Shown here: positions 1 through 5,985 of the stretch, in pieces
Layout of the letters: each line of letters begins with the position of its first letter
Numbering within the stretch: the stretch's first letter is position 1
Assembly (NCBI GenBank): GCA_903939355.1
Contig: CAJAHC010000627.1
Span: 1-5,985 of the forward strand
Reading direction: 5' to 3'
From: an uncultured Methylococcaceae bacterium
Lineage (GTDB): Bacteria > Pseudomonadota > Gammaproteobacteria > Methylococcales > Methylomonadaceae
DNA: 5,985 nucleotides
Program-made: the position numbers and the translations under genes
Notes under the pieces: model-generated
Seen by the model: the letters and a program-made list of their open reading frames with translations, nothing else
The model's database searches: none
Told to the model about the DNA's origin: nothing

Positions 1-998
1 CCGCTGTAATAAACTCTAGGGGGGAAGTGATTGCAGTTTATCAACAACCTTGTCCCTTATGGAAAGGTTTGGATCAATTACAGACCTCGGTAATATTCAT
101 ATTGCAGGAAGCTGTTGCATGGGATTGTCGGCATGTAATAACCATGACAGGCGAATTGGTTGATTTATTTGAAGATCGGGACGATGGAGTTAAGCAAATC
201 ATAGCAACCATGACGACCCTGTTACCGCAAAATAGGGGTCTAGTATTTGCTGGTCTGATTGGGTTTTTAGAGTTAGAGCAGGTTGAATCTAAACATTATC
301 TGGGTATTGCTTCGGCAAATTGGCTTGCCAGTGCTGCTTTTGCGGCGCAAAAAGTGGAGAATGGACTTTTTGTTGATATAGGCAGTACGACAACAGATAT
401 ACTTTTTCTCAAGGATGGCAAAGTGAAAGCGGAGGGTTATACTGATTATCAGCGATTAATCTCTAGGGAACTTGTATATACAGGAATCGTTAGAACAGCA
501 GTTATGGCAGTGGTGCAAACTACACGTGATCAAGATCAGGAAATTAGTGTAATGGCAGAATATTTTGCTACGATGGCAGATGTTTATCGAGTGACCGGTG
601 AACTGAATGAATTACATGACCAAACTGAAACCGCAGATGGTTCTGAAAAAACAGTATTAGCCAGTGCCAGACGATTGTCACGTATGATAGGTAGTGATTT
701 TTACAAGGAAGAGCTTCCTCGTTGGCAACAATTTGCCGAGAATATTCGTGCTCAACAATTACAAAAAATTCAAAATGCGTGTGAATATCGAATCAAAAAT
801 GAGGCAATCTTAAAAATCAATCCGATAATAGGTGCTGGAGTAGGGCGATTTTTGGTAAAACAACTTGCCGAGTTATTGGGTTACCCTTATCTTGATTTTT
901 CTGATTTATTTCCAGCATCAGTAATTCAAACAGGGTTGTCACCTTCAGATTGTGCGCCTGCAGTTGCTGTGGCCTGTTTGGCTATAAAGCTAAATTAA
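1..998 (+). CDS. mfnF: MfnF-like protein of the H4MPT-linked C1 pathway (hydantoinase/oxoprolinase family, COG1548), 5'-truncated by the window
   Basis: The last 331 residues are present (frame from base 3, TAA at 996-998). A GTG at base 27 is not the start: the frame is open to the window edge and the upstream codons (AVINSRGE) read smoothly into the family's early VYQQPCPLWKGLD stretch. The N-terminal DIGG-type nucleotide-binding loop should therefore lie just outside. Visible family motifs are TGELVDLF (bases 147-170), the second ASKHA phosphate loop DIGSTTTD (375-398), a FATMADVYRVTGEL block (about 564-605) and GAGVGRFL near the C-terminus (831-854). In methanogens the COG1548 protein MfnF joins the aminomethylfuran diphosphate to glutamyl-tyramine in methanofuran synthesis. 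Bacterial homologues occur with H4MPT-dependent formaldehyde oxidation and are often called H4MPT-linked C1 transfer pathway proteins. The family call is firm. The exact reaction in this organism, probably methylofuran synthesis in the cytoplasm, is inferred. The next gene follows after 30 bp on the same strand. Confidence 0.88.
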   Translation, partial: AVINSRGEVIAVYQQPCPLWKGLDQLQTSVIFILQEAVAWDCRHVITMTGELVDLFEDRDDGVKQIIATMTTLLPQNRGLVFAGLIGFLELEQVESKHYLGIASANWLASAAFAAQKVENGLFVDIGSTTTDILFLKDGKVKAEGYTDYQRLISRELVYTGIVRTAVMAVVQTTRDQDQEISVMAEYFATMADVYRVTGELNELHDQTETADGSEKTVLASARRLSRMIGSDFYKEELPRWQQFAENIRAQQLQKIQNACEYRIKNEAILKINPIIGAGVGRFLVKQLAELLGYPYLDFSDLFPASVIQTGLSPSDCAPAVAVACLAIKLN

Positions 999-1028
999 TC
1001 ATGCTGTTATGCCTTATTATTTATTACG

Positions 1029-2141
1029 ATGAATGAACCGATTAGCTTAGACAAACCGGTAAAGGCTAAACCAAAGCTCAAATCAGATGTTAAGCCTGAG
1101 TTAAAACCACCAACTCGTCCAAGGAAACCGAGAGCAAAAAAAAAGCTAGCCAAGTCACCTGTTAGTAATTTTAAACATCGTTTAATTTGGGGTGGCCTTG
1201 AGCTTCTGGGCTTGGCAATTTCTGCTGTACTGGCCATTATGGTTATTTTAGGTTATTCGGCTAATTGGTTTTCAGGGACCCGATTTTTTACCAGTTTGTT
1301 GCCTTTTGCAATCGGTGTGTTGACCATGATTGTAATGACGACTGGCTTGTTAATTGGTTGGTGGCGGCTGAGAAAACAGTTGCAGGTCAAGTCATTTTTT
1401 TTGTCCCCTATTTTAGCTGTTTGTCTTGCACTGGTTATTGGTTGGTTTTCCATGCAAGATCAATTTTCTCAGGCACGAGGGCATTTTCGTACCTTGGTGG
1501 GTGGCAAGTCAGAGGCTGGCAGAGTGACTTTGGCTCATCAAGTTTATGCGGCTTATCGTCGATATGATTCGGAGCAGTTGAAAAAAATACTTAATCGGGC
1601 AGACGCCTATAATTCTGATATTAAAGAGGCCGCCAAAGAGTTTGATCTTGATCTTAATCTCTTGCAAGGTATCGCAGCAACGGAATCTTCTTTCTTGCCA
1701 CGCAATAGTACAGATGGTGGGCGTGGCTTATTCCAAATTACACAGGTACCAAAAGAAGTAGTGGAGCAGGCAGGCAAGCAGTTGTCAGAGCATCAACTTT
1801 CATTACACAATCCCAGACATAATGCATTTCTGGCAGCGGCGACATTAAAGTATTATTTGGCACAGATGAACGATGACTTGTTTCTTGGGTTATTGGCTTA
1901 CAATATTGGCCCTGCAAATGGTGGTCTTAAATTTATCATGCAAGAATATGGTGTAACTGACTTTGTGACTATACAGCCTTATTTACAGTTGCTACCGAGG
2001 GATTATCCGATTCGTGTTTTATCCTACTCTCTGGCGTTTAGACTTTGGCAAAAAGAAGGGAAATTACTGGCATATGAAGAAGGAAAAAATGCCCAGCATA
2101 TTCAGAGTATTGGAATACCAGGCTTGCTGATGGATTTTTAG
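1029..2141 (+). CDS. Membrane-anchored lytic transglycosylase with periplasmic SLT domain
   Basis: A 370-residue protein predicted to cleave the glycan strands of peptidoglycan from the outer face of the inner membrane. Residues 1-50 are rich in Lys, Arg and Pro and should be cytoplasmic. Three hydrophobic helices follow at about 52-76, 86-111 and 123-141. The basic loop WRLRKQLQVK between helices 2 and 3 fits an N-in, C-out topology that puts the enzyme domain in the periplasm. The SLT domain spans about 200-345 and has the family signatures: GIAATESSF with likely catalytic Glu219, GRGLFQIT (231-238) and AYNIGPANGG (290-299). ATG 1029 is the first start codon after the in-frame TAA of the preceding gene. 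No clear Shine-Dalgarno precedes it, so translation may depend partly on the upstream gene. Soluble Slt70 and the Mlt lipoproteins lack this three-helix anchor, so I assign no standard symbol. SLT identity is firm; substrate and cellular role are not known. Confidence 0.9.
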   Translation: MNEPISLDKPVKAKPKLKSDVKPELKPPTRPRKPRAKKKLAKSPVSNFKHRLIWGGLELLGLAISAVLAIMVILGYSANWFSGTRFFTSLLPFAIGVLTMIVMTTGLLIGWWRLRKQLQVKSFFLSPILAVCLALVIGWFSMQDQFSQARGHFRTLVGGKSEAGRVTLAHQVYAAYRRYDSEQLKKILNRADAYNSDIKEAAKEFDLDLNLLQGIAATESSFLPRNSTDGGRGLFQITQVPKEVVEQAGKQLSEHQLSLHNPRHNAFLAAATLKYYLAQMNDDLFLGLLAYNIGPANGGLKFIMQEYGVTDFVTIQPYLQLLPRDYPIRVLSYSLAFRLWQKEGKLLAYEEGKNAQHIQSIGIPGLLMDF

Positions 2142-2148
2142 GTAAAAG

Positions 2149-2169
2149 GTGGGCAAAGAACATGCCCAC
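2149..2169. terminator. Hairpin between convergent genes, likely terminator mainly for the minus-strand fae gene
   Basis: A perfect 7-bp GC-rich stem, GTGGGCA (2149-2155) with TGCCCAC (2163-2169), closes a 7-base loop in the 44-bp gap between two genes ending toward each other. Read on the minus strand, the stem is followed by CTTTTACC, a short T run suited to intrinsic termination of fae. On the plus strand the T-rich stretch comes only about 15 bases later, so termination there would be weaker. An outer complementary pair, GGTAAAA (2141-2147) and TTTTACC (2184-2190), brackets the hairpin and overlaps both stop codons. Confidence 0.6.
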
Positions 2170-2185
2170 GCAATCTGTTATCGTT

Positions 2186-2737
2186 TTACCATTGAGACTC
2201 ACCAGTTTCAGGGTCGTACATTTCGTGAACAATTTTATGACGGTTGGCTATTAATTCATCAATGCTGGGTGAGTTACTCATGGCTCGTGAAATAGCTAGT
2301 TTCATGGCTTCATAATTCGTGCGATATAAATCTTTACGATCTAATTCAGGGTTGGTTGCACATTCAGGTGCTATCCATAACATCGCAATGATACATAAGT
2401 CATTGGCTTTATCGGCAGGAATAACACCAGCGATAACGCTGTCAATAACTGCATCGGCAACGGCTGACTGCACAGGCCCACCAAATAACTCAATATAGGC
2501 TGAAGACTTCATGGTCACTTTAGGCACTATGATCGTTGCAGGGCGAACTTGTTGGTTACAGGCTCGAATGGCAAACATGCGGGTATGGCCTTCCGTTTGG
2601 CCCATCAGATTTGCAAAGGCATGCCCCGCAGGTCCTTTTACATTACCAATAAGTATTTCAGGCATCGCATCGGTGCCTTGACCTTCGCTAGAAAATACGG
2701 TTGCTTCACCGGTTCTAAACCAAATTGTATCTGACAT
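2186..2737 (-). CDS. fae: Formaldehyde-activating enzyme (Fae) homologue, divergent paralogue lacking the active-site His
   Basis: A 183-residue cytoplasmic protein. Fae speeds condensation of formaldehyde with H4MPT to methylene-H4MPT, the entry step of the H4MPT oxidation route. Family features in order: N-terminal GEA (residues 10-12), IG...PA..AF.N (30-43), RPATIIVPKVT (65-75), FGGPVQSAVADAV (85-97), GVIPADKANDL (104-114) and NYEAMKLAISRA (141-152). It is somewhat longer than the usual roughly 165-170 residues, with a longer loop after GEA, an insertion around 125-138 and an extended tail. Canonical Fae has AHxDL(x)IG here, with the His proposed as general acid. This protein reads AMPEILIG (24-31), so His becomes Met25 and Asp becomes Glu27. 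Catalysis may therefore differ or be lost. ATG 2737 is preferred over an in-frame TTG at 2749, because GGA sits 7 bases upstream of the ATG and nothing similar precedes the TTG. It converges with the transglycosylase gene and diverges from the sulfatase-fold gene. Family firm; activity uncertain. Confidence 0.9.
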   Translation of the reverse strand: MSDTIWFRTGEATVFSSEGQGTDAMPEILIGNVKGPAGHAFANLMGQTEGHTRMFAIRACNQQVRPATIIVPKVTMKSSAYIELFGGPVQSAVADAVIDSVIAGVIPADKANDLCIIAMLWIAPECATNPELDRKDLYRTNYEAMKLAISRAMSNSPSIDELIANRHKIVHEMYDPETGESQW

Positions 2738-2909
2738 TAAAAAATCCAAAGAGAGTAATAATAATCGTACATTTTATGATGGAAGCATAGGGACGGCAAT
2801 ATATTAAGTAGTTTGAGCAAAAATAAGGCGATGACAAAATGATGGCGAAGAGGTCAGTTTAGTTATGATAATATGCTTTCCATGTGCCGTTTTTTTTAGT
2901 TAGAAAGTC
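2738..2909. other. Divergent intergenic region between the fae homologue and the sulfatase-fold gene
   Basis: This 172-bp AT-rich spacer must hold the control signals for both divergent genes. The minus-strand promoter is listed separately. For the plus-strand gene, the best -10 candidate is GATAAT at 2867-2872, about 38 bases before its ATG, but no acceptable -35 lies at the right distance. Expression may need an activator, or the site may be wrong. A run of eight T (2890-2897) follows shortly before the start. I see no strong inverted repeat or recognisable operator. Confidence 0.4.
2771..2799 (-). promoter_or_regulatory. Predicted sigma70-type promoter of the fae homologue
   Basis: On the minus strand, TTGCCG (2799-2794, 4 of 6 match to TTGACA) is separated by exactly 17 bases from TAAAAT (2776-2771, 5 of 6 match to TATAAT). 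Transcription would start near 2764, leaving a leader of roughly 25-30 bases before ATG 2737. The match was found by eye. Spacing and position are good, but AT-rich intergenic DNA can give such matches by chance. Confidence 0.5.
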
Positions 2910-4808
2910 ATGGTTAAACTCCGCGCAATTAATTACTCTTCATCGTTGTTAAAAAAAATATTTCCCCTATTTTCGACAGCGTTTTTTTATCTACTGTATT
3001 ACTTGATTAGTACTGTCAAATTTGATGTGCAAATCGATGCATCGGCTATTTTTTACGACTTTCTATTGCAATTGGCGATTGCTTATATTCTGTTTTCCAT
3101 ATCAAAACGTGTCTGGACTTTTTTGGTAATTCAAGCATTAGTAATGGGGATTTTATATGTCGGTAATGCGGTAAAAATGTCATTTTTTGGCGGCCCGATT
3201 ATGCCGGATGATATTTTTGCACTCCGTTCTTTACTATTGATACTGGAAGGTTGGCGGTTTTTTGCTGTTGCGATACCATTAGCTGCGATTGCTAGTTTAT
3301 TGTTATTTAATTTTACCATGCGTCACTGGAGCGCCTATCTTGCCAGTTTGTTAGTTATATTGCTAGGCATTACAATGGCATATAAGCCCGCTATGATACT
3401 TGATCCGCTGGATAAAAATATTCCTCACTCGGTGTGGGATCAACGATCCAATTATTTGTTTCGTGGTGCTACCTTATATTCTCTGCATGAAGGCGCACGT
3501 TATTTTGCTCTGTCTGACAAGCCTCCTGATCCTGATGAAGCTCAGATAGCTGCTGAGAAGTTGTTAAGCACGGCTCCTTCTTTAAAGGTAAAGGAAGTCT
3601 TAGATAAAAAGCCTTTTACACCGCGCAATATACATATCGTATTGTTGGAATCATTCTGGGATCCCAACGAGTTAAAAAAAGCCAAGTTTGGAGCGAATCC
3701 TCTGGCGTCTGATTTTCGAAAACTTTGGAAAAATGCAGGATACTCGCATGCCTTAACGCCCGTATTTGGAGGCTATACCGCAAATTCAGAGTTTGAAGTG
3801 TTATGTGGATTTCCGGTGACCAAGGATACGGTCAAATTTGAACGTCAATTGGTAAACGCAGTTCCTTGCCTGCCACACATTCTTGCCGATAAAGGTTACC
3901 GTACTATTGTTTCACACCCTAATGTACCGGTATTCTGGAATCGTGTTAATGCCTATCGAAATATAGGTTTTCAAACGTATTGGTCAATACAGGATTTCGT
4001 CCTTGATGACATGAACGAGGAGTTTTTGTCTGATGCCTCACTCTATCGTCAGGTTTTGGGAAAAATATCTGGCTCACTGGATAATAAACAACCCATTTTG
4101 GATTACATTGTGACTTATTTTGGACACTGGTGGTATCCTTTAAATGCCAGTCGCCCGAACAAGATAACTTCTCCTTCCAAGGTGGAAGAAGTGCCTCACT
4201 ATGCCAATACCATCTACTATAAGTCACGGGAACTTATGGCTTTTTTAGATCAACTAAGACAACGTGATCCTGACGGCATTATCGTCGCTTTTGGCGATCA
4301 TCTGCCTTTTTTAGGTGAAAATTTTGCCGGTTATGTGGAGTCAGGTGTGCTGCCATCCAATCGTAGTGATTTTACAGCCGCTATGTTTAAGTTTTATGTG
4401 AGTACACCGATGATCATCATCGACGGCAAAAACGGGCCGGTTAAAATTGGGAGTTTGCCGCTTTATCAAGTGCCCAAACTTTTGCTTAACATGATAAATT
4501 ATACTGAACCCAGTATCATGGATTATGTTACGCCTTTGCCTGGTCAGCTTGTCCGGCCTTCGCCCGGTGGGTTGCATTTTAATTTATTGACGGCAGGGGA
4601 AGTTGATGTATGTAAAGAACCGCCTTATTCAGAAGCTTGCGAGAAATCAACAGAATGGTTAAACAATGTTTCAATTATTAGCAATGATTTATTTATTGGT
4701 CGTCAATATACCCGACCAAAACACATGTCTATCAAACCTCCAGAACCATTATTAGAAGATCTTGTGGCATCTCCGCTGCATGCAAATGATGTGGTCGTTG
4801 ATCACTAA
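2910..4808 (+). CDS. LtaS/OpgB-type inner-membrane sulfatase-fold protein (LTA synthase family)
   Basis: A 632-residue protein with five predicted membrane helices (about 16-35, 47-65, 68-86, 116-136, 139-158), a linker and a large periplasmic alkaline-phosphatase/sulfatase-fold domain (about 238-545). This is the layout of lipoteichoic acid synthase and phosphoglycerol transferases. The active-site set looks complete: metal-ligand Glu247 in LLESFWD, nucleophile Thr290 in GGYTANSEF, His406 in YFGHWWYP, and Asp463-His464 in FGDHLPF. Family members move phosphoglycerol from phosphatidylglycerol onto an acceptor, which is LTA in Gram-positives and periplasmic glucans for OpgB. A Gram-negative host makes LTA unlikely, so the acceptor is unknown; a hydrolase is also possible. 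The tail beyond 545 carries Cys568 and Cys577, a possible disulfide. ATG 2910 is the first start after the in-frame TAG at 2901; only a weak purine stretch (AGAAAG, 2902-2907) precedes it. It diverges from the fae homologue, and the next gene starts 85 bp downstream. Confidence 0.85.
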   Translation: MVKLRAINYSSSLLKKIFPLFSTAFFYLLYYLISTVKFDVQIDASAIFYDFLLQLAIAYILFSISKRVWTFLVIQALVMGILYVGNAVKMSFFGGPIMPDDIFALRSLLLILEGWRFFAVAIPLAAIASLLLFNFTMRHWSAYLASLLVILLGITMAYKPAMILDPLDKNIPHSVWDQRSNYLFRGATLYSLHEGARYFALSDKPPDPDEAQIAAEKLLSTAPSLKVKEVLDKKPFTPRNIHIVLLESFWDPNELKKAKFGANPLASDFRKLWKNAGYSHALTPVFGGYTANSEFEVLCGFPVTKDTVKFERQLVNAVPCLPHILADKGYRTIVSHPNVPVFWNRVNAYRNIGFQTYWSIQDFVLDDMNEEFLSDASLYRQVLGKISGSLDNKQPILDYIVTYFGHWWYPLNASRPNKITSPSKVEEVPHYANTIYYKSRELMAFLDQLRQRDPDGIIVAFGDHLPFLGENFAGYVESGVLPSNRSDFTAAMFKFYVSTPMIIIDGKNGPVKIGSLPLYQVPKLLLNMINYTEPSIMDYVTPLPGQLVRPSPGGLHFNLLTAGEVDVCKEPPYSEACEKSTEWLNNVSIISNDLFIGRQYTRPKHMSIKPPEPLLEDLVASPLHANDVVVDH

Positions 4809-4883
4809 TTCGCAAAGTCACAGTACCGCAATCTGTTAGGGTGAATGGTTAAGATGGATTAACTTTATAGATGACTATTTTTT

Positions 4884-4887
4884 GGAG
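4884..4887 (+). promoter_or_regulatory. Ribosome binding site fixing the start of the exported protein gene
   Basis: GGAG lies 6 bases upstream of ATG 4894. It is the clearest Shine-Dalgarno in the window and supports this start, which also begins directly with a signal peptide. Confidence 0.7.
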
Positions 4888-4893
4888 TATTGA

Positions 4894-5985
4894 ATGAATA
4901 AATATTGGGTCGGTACAGTTTTTAGCTTACTTCTGGTTTTTGCAAATAATGGCGTAGCAGATCAATTCACGCTTCCGGTACAACTGGATTACAGTCTTAT
5001 AAAAAAAGCATTAATGACCCAGCTTTATAAAGGAGCCGGTAACACGTCGGAGCTTTGGAAAGATAAGCAGGGTTGTAGTTATTTAAAGCTTTCAAATCCA
5101 GAACTTAGTGGCCAAAAAGGTCAAATTAAATTGATAAATAATGTGCAGGCACGTTTCGGAACCGGTATAGGCGGCCAATGTGTCACACTTATTGAATGGG
5201 CAGGTGTGTTGGAAACCTTACAGCAACCAACCATTAACGCTGCCCAGTCTGTTTTGAGTTTGCCCATTACCCAAGTAACAGCGACTGATCCGGATGGTCG
5301 CGCAATTACTAACAACAAAATTCAGGATTTGATCAAACGCTTTGCAGAACCCAAATTATCTGCCGTTAAAATTGATTTAAACGAATCTCGAGCAGATATA
5401 GAAAAAACAGTAACTGAATTTTTACCCAAAGAAAATGCCGCAGAAGTTAAAGCAATACTCAATACCTTAAAGTTCACCAGTGCAGAAGCCGGTGATAAGG
5501 GTGTTGCCATTAAACTGGGCTTTGCTGCGCCGACAAAAGTCGCTAATAAAAAATCGGCCGCTCCGTTGACCGAGGCGGAACAAAAACAATGGCAAGCTAG
5601 TTGGCAGGAATGGGATGCATTTTTAAGTAAGGCTATTAAACAGGCGTCTGAAGATGCCAAATCGGCAGAGCTGAGTGATGCTTTGATGGAAACGCTTTTG
5701 GAAGCACGTAGTGCGTTTCAAGCAGGTTTAAAAGAACAGGATGCTAATGGTGAAGATCCGGTACGGGTGTTTTTTACCAATACTTGGGAACGCTTGTCGC
5801 CTCAATTAAAAACGTTAGCCAAGCAATTACCGGAAATTCAAGGTTTACGTTATATGACTTTTATTGCGGCTACTGATGTGCTTTATGAGCTTGAAAATCT
5901 GGGTGCGCCATTTGGATTGGAAATTTCATCTGATGGCTTGCGCAAATTGGCGCGTATCCTGATTGCCGGCAAACAGCAACAGGCG
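4894..5985 (+). CDS. Exported protein of unknown function, 3'-truncated by the window
   Basis: An open frame of 364 codons runs from ATG 4894 to the window edge without a stop. The start is supported by GGAG at 4884-4887. Residues 1-22 form a signal peptide: Lys3, a hydrophobic core (about 5-17) and a plausible cleavage site after GVA (Ala22). No lipobox Cys is present, so the product should be periplasmic or secreted rather than a lipoprotein. Residues about 25-130 alternate hydrophobic and polar positions like a beta-rich domain and contain the only two cysteines, Cys61 and Cys96, a likely disulfide. Residues about 130-220 may hold a second mixed domain. From about 225 the sequence turns helical and charged, starting with a Trp cluster (Trp233, Trp237, Trp240). 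I do not recognise the family. The end around 325-360 is mildly reminiscent of N-terminal parts of some large transglycosylase-like periplasmic proteins, but no catalytic domain is in view. It may be transcribed with the upstream sulfatase-fold gene, since the 85-bp gap has no convincing terminator. Confidence 0.85.
   Translation, partial: MNKYWVGTVFSLLLVFANNGVADQFTLPVQLDYSLIKKALMTQLYKGAGNTSELWKDKQGCSYLKLSNPELSGQKGQIKLINNVQARFGTGIGGQCVTLIEWAGVLETLQQPTINAAQSVLSLPITQVTATDPDGRAITNNKIQDLIKRFAEPKLSAVKIDLNESRADIEKTVTEFLPKENAAEVKAILNTLKFTSAEAGDKGVAIKLGFAAPTKVANKKSAAPLTEAEQKQWQASWQEWDAFLSKAIKQASEDAKSAELSDALMETLLEARSAFQAGLKEQDANGEDPVRVFFTNTWERLSPQLKTLAKQLPEIQGLRYMTFIAATDVLYELENLGAPFGLEISSDGLRKLARILIAGKQQQA

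Noticed and set aside
1265..1567. 100-codon open frame inside the transglycosylase gene on the same strand
   Set aside because: It lies entirely within a gene with clear SLT motifs and membrane helices, and its translation shows no family features.
2169..2180. 12-base direct repeat CGCAATCTGTTA, copies at 2169-2180 and 4827-4838, both just after gene ends
   Set aside because: An exact 12-mer pair is expected about once by chance in a window this size, and the flanks show no extended similarity.
2738..2749. TTG start at 2749 giving four extra residues to the fae homologue
   Set aside because: No ribosome binding site precedes it. ATG 2737 has GGA at a suitable distance and begins close to the usual Fae N-terminus.
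3946..4577. Minus-strand open frames opposite the sulfatase-fold domain
   Set aside because: They oppose the conserved active-site region of a well-supported gene and encode nothing recognisable.
4848..4883. GTTAA/TTAAC hairpin followed by six T before the exported protein gene
   Set aside because: The stem has only 5 AT-rich pairs and the T run starts 15 bases later, so it is not a credible terminator.
5322..5660. 112-codon minus-strand open frame inside the exported protein gene
   Set aside because: The plus strand carries the continuous frame with signal peptide and ribosome binding site. The antisense translation has no recognisable features.
1..5985. Search for a previously undescribed system such as defence, toxin-antitoxin, CRISPR or a mobile element
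   Set aside because: No repeats arrays, transposase, nuclease, toxin-like pairs or attachment sites were seen. The genes read as ordinary chromosomal metabolism and envelope genes, with the altered Fae as the main novelty.

Overview
The window looks like chromosomal DNA of a methylotrophic Gram-negative bacterium. A gammaproteobacterial methanotroph of the Methylococcales is the best guess. Two genes point there: an MfnF/COG1548-type gene linked to C1 transfer on tetrahydromethanopterin (H4MPT) and methanofuran, and a formaldehyde-activating enzyme (Fae) homologue. The other genes encode envelope proteins with Gram-negative layouts. Base composition is moderately AT-rich throughout, with no obvious compositional islands. 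The taxonomic assignment is inference from gene content only.

Layout, left to right. (1) Bases 1-998 (+) are the 3' part of an MfnF-like ASKHA-fold gene, whose N-terminus lies outside the window. (2) Bases 1029-2141 (+) encode a membrane-anchored lytic transglycosylase with a basic N-terminus, three membrane helices and a periplasmic SLT domain. It follows the first gene by 30 bp and is probably co-transcribed. (3) Bases 2142-2185 separate convergent genes and hold a hairpin that can terminate transcription. (4) Bases 2186-2737 (-) encode a Fae homologue that lacks the conserved active-site histidine. (5) Bases 2738-2909 separate divergent genes and carry a good sigma70-type promoter for the fae gene. 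(6) Bases 2910-4808 (+) encode a five-helix membrane protein with a periplasmic sulfatase-fold domain of the LtaS/OpgB type. (7) Bases 4894-5985 (+) are the 5' part of an unrecognised exported protein that runs off the right edge.

Two themes share the window. One is C1 metabolism: cofactor biosynthesis plus a divergent Fae paralogue. The other is the cell envelope: peptidoglycan cleavage, phosphoglycerol-type transfer or hydrolysis, and an unknown periplasmic protein. Nothing in the sequence shows that the two themes are functionally coupled. I found no mobile element, CRISPR array, tRNA, rRNA or defence system. The most interesting item is the Fae paralogue with an altered active site.
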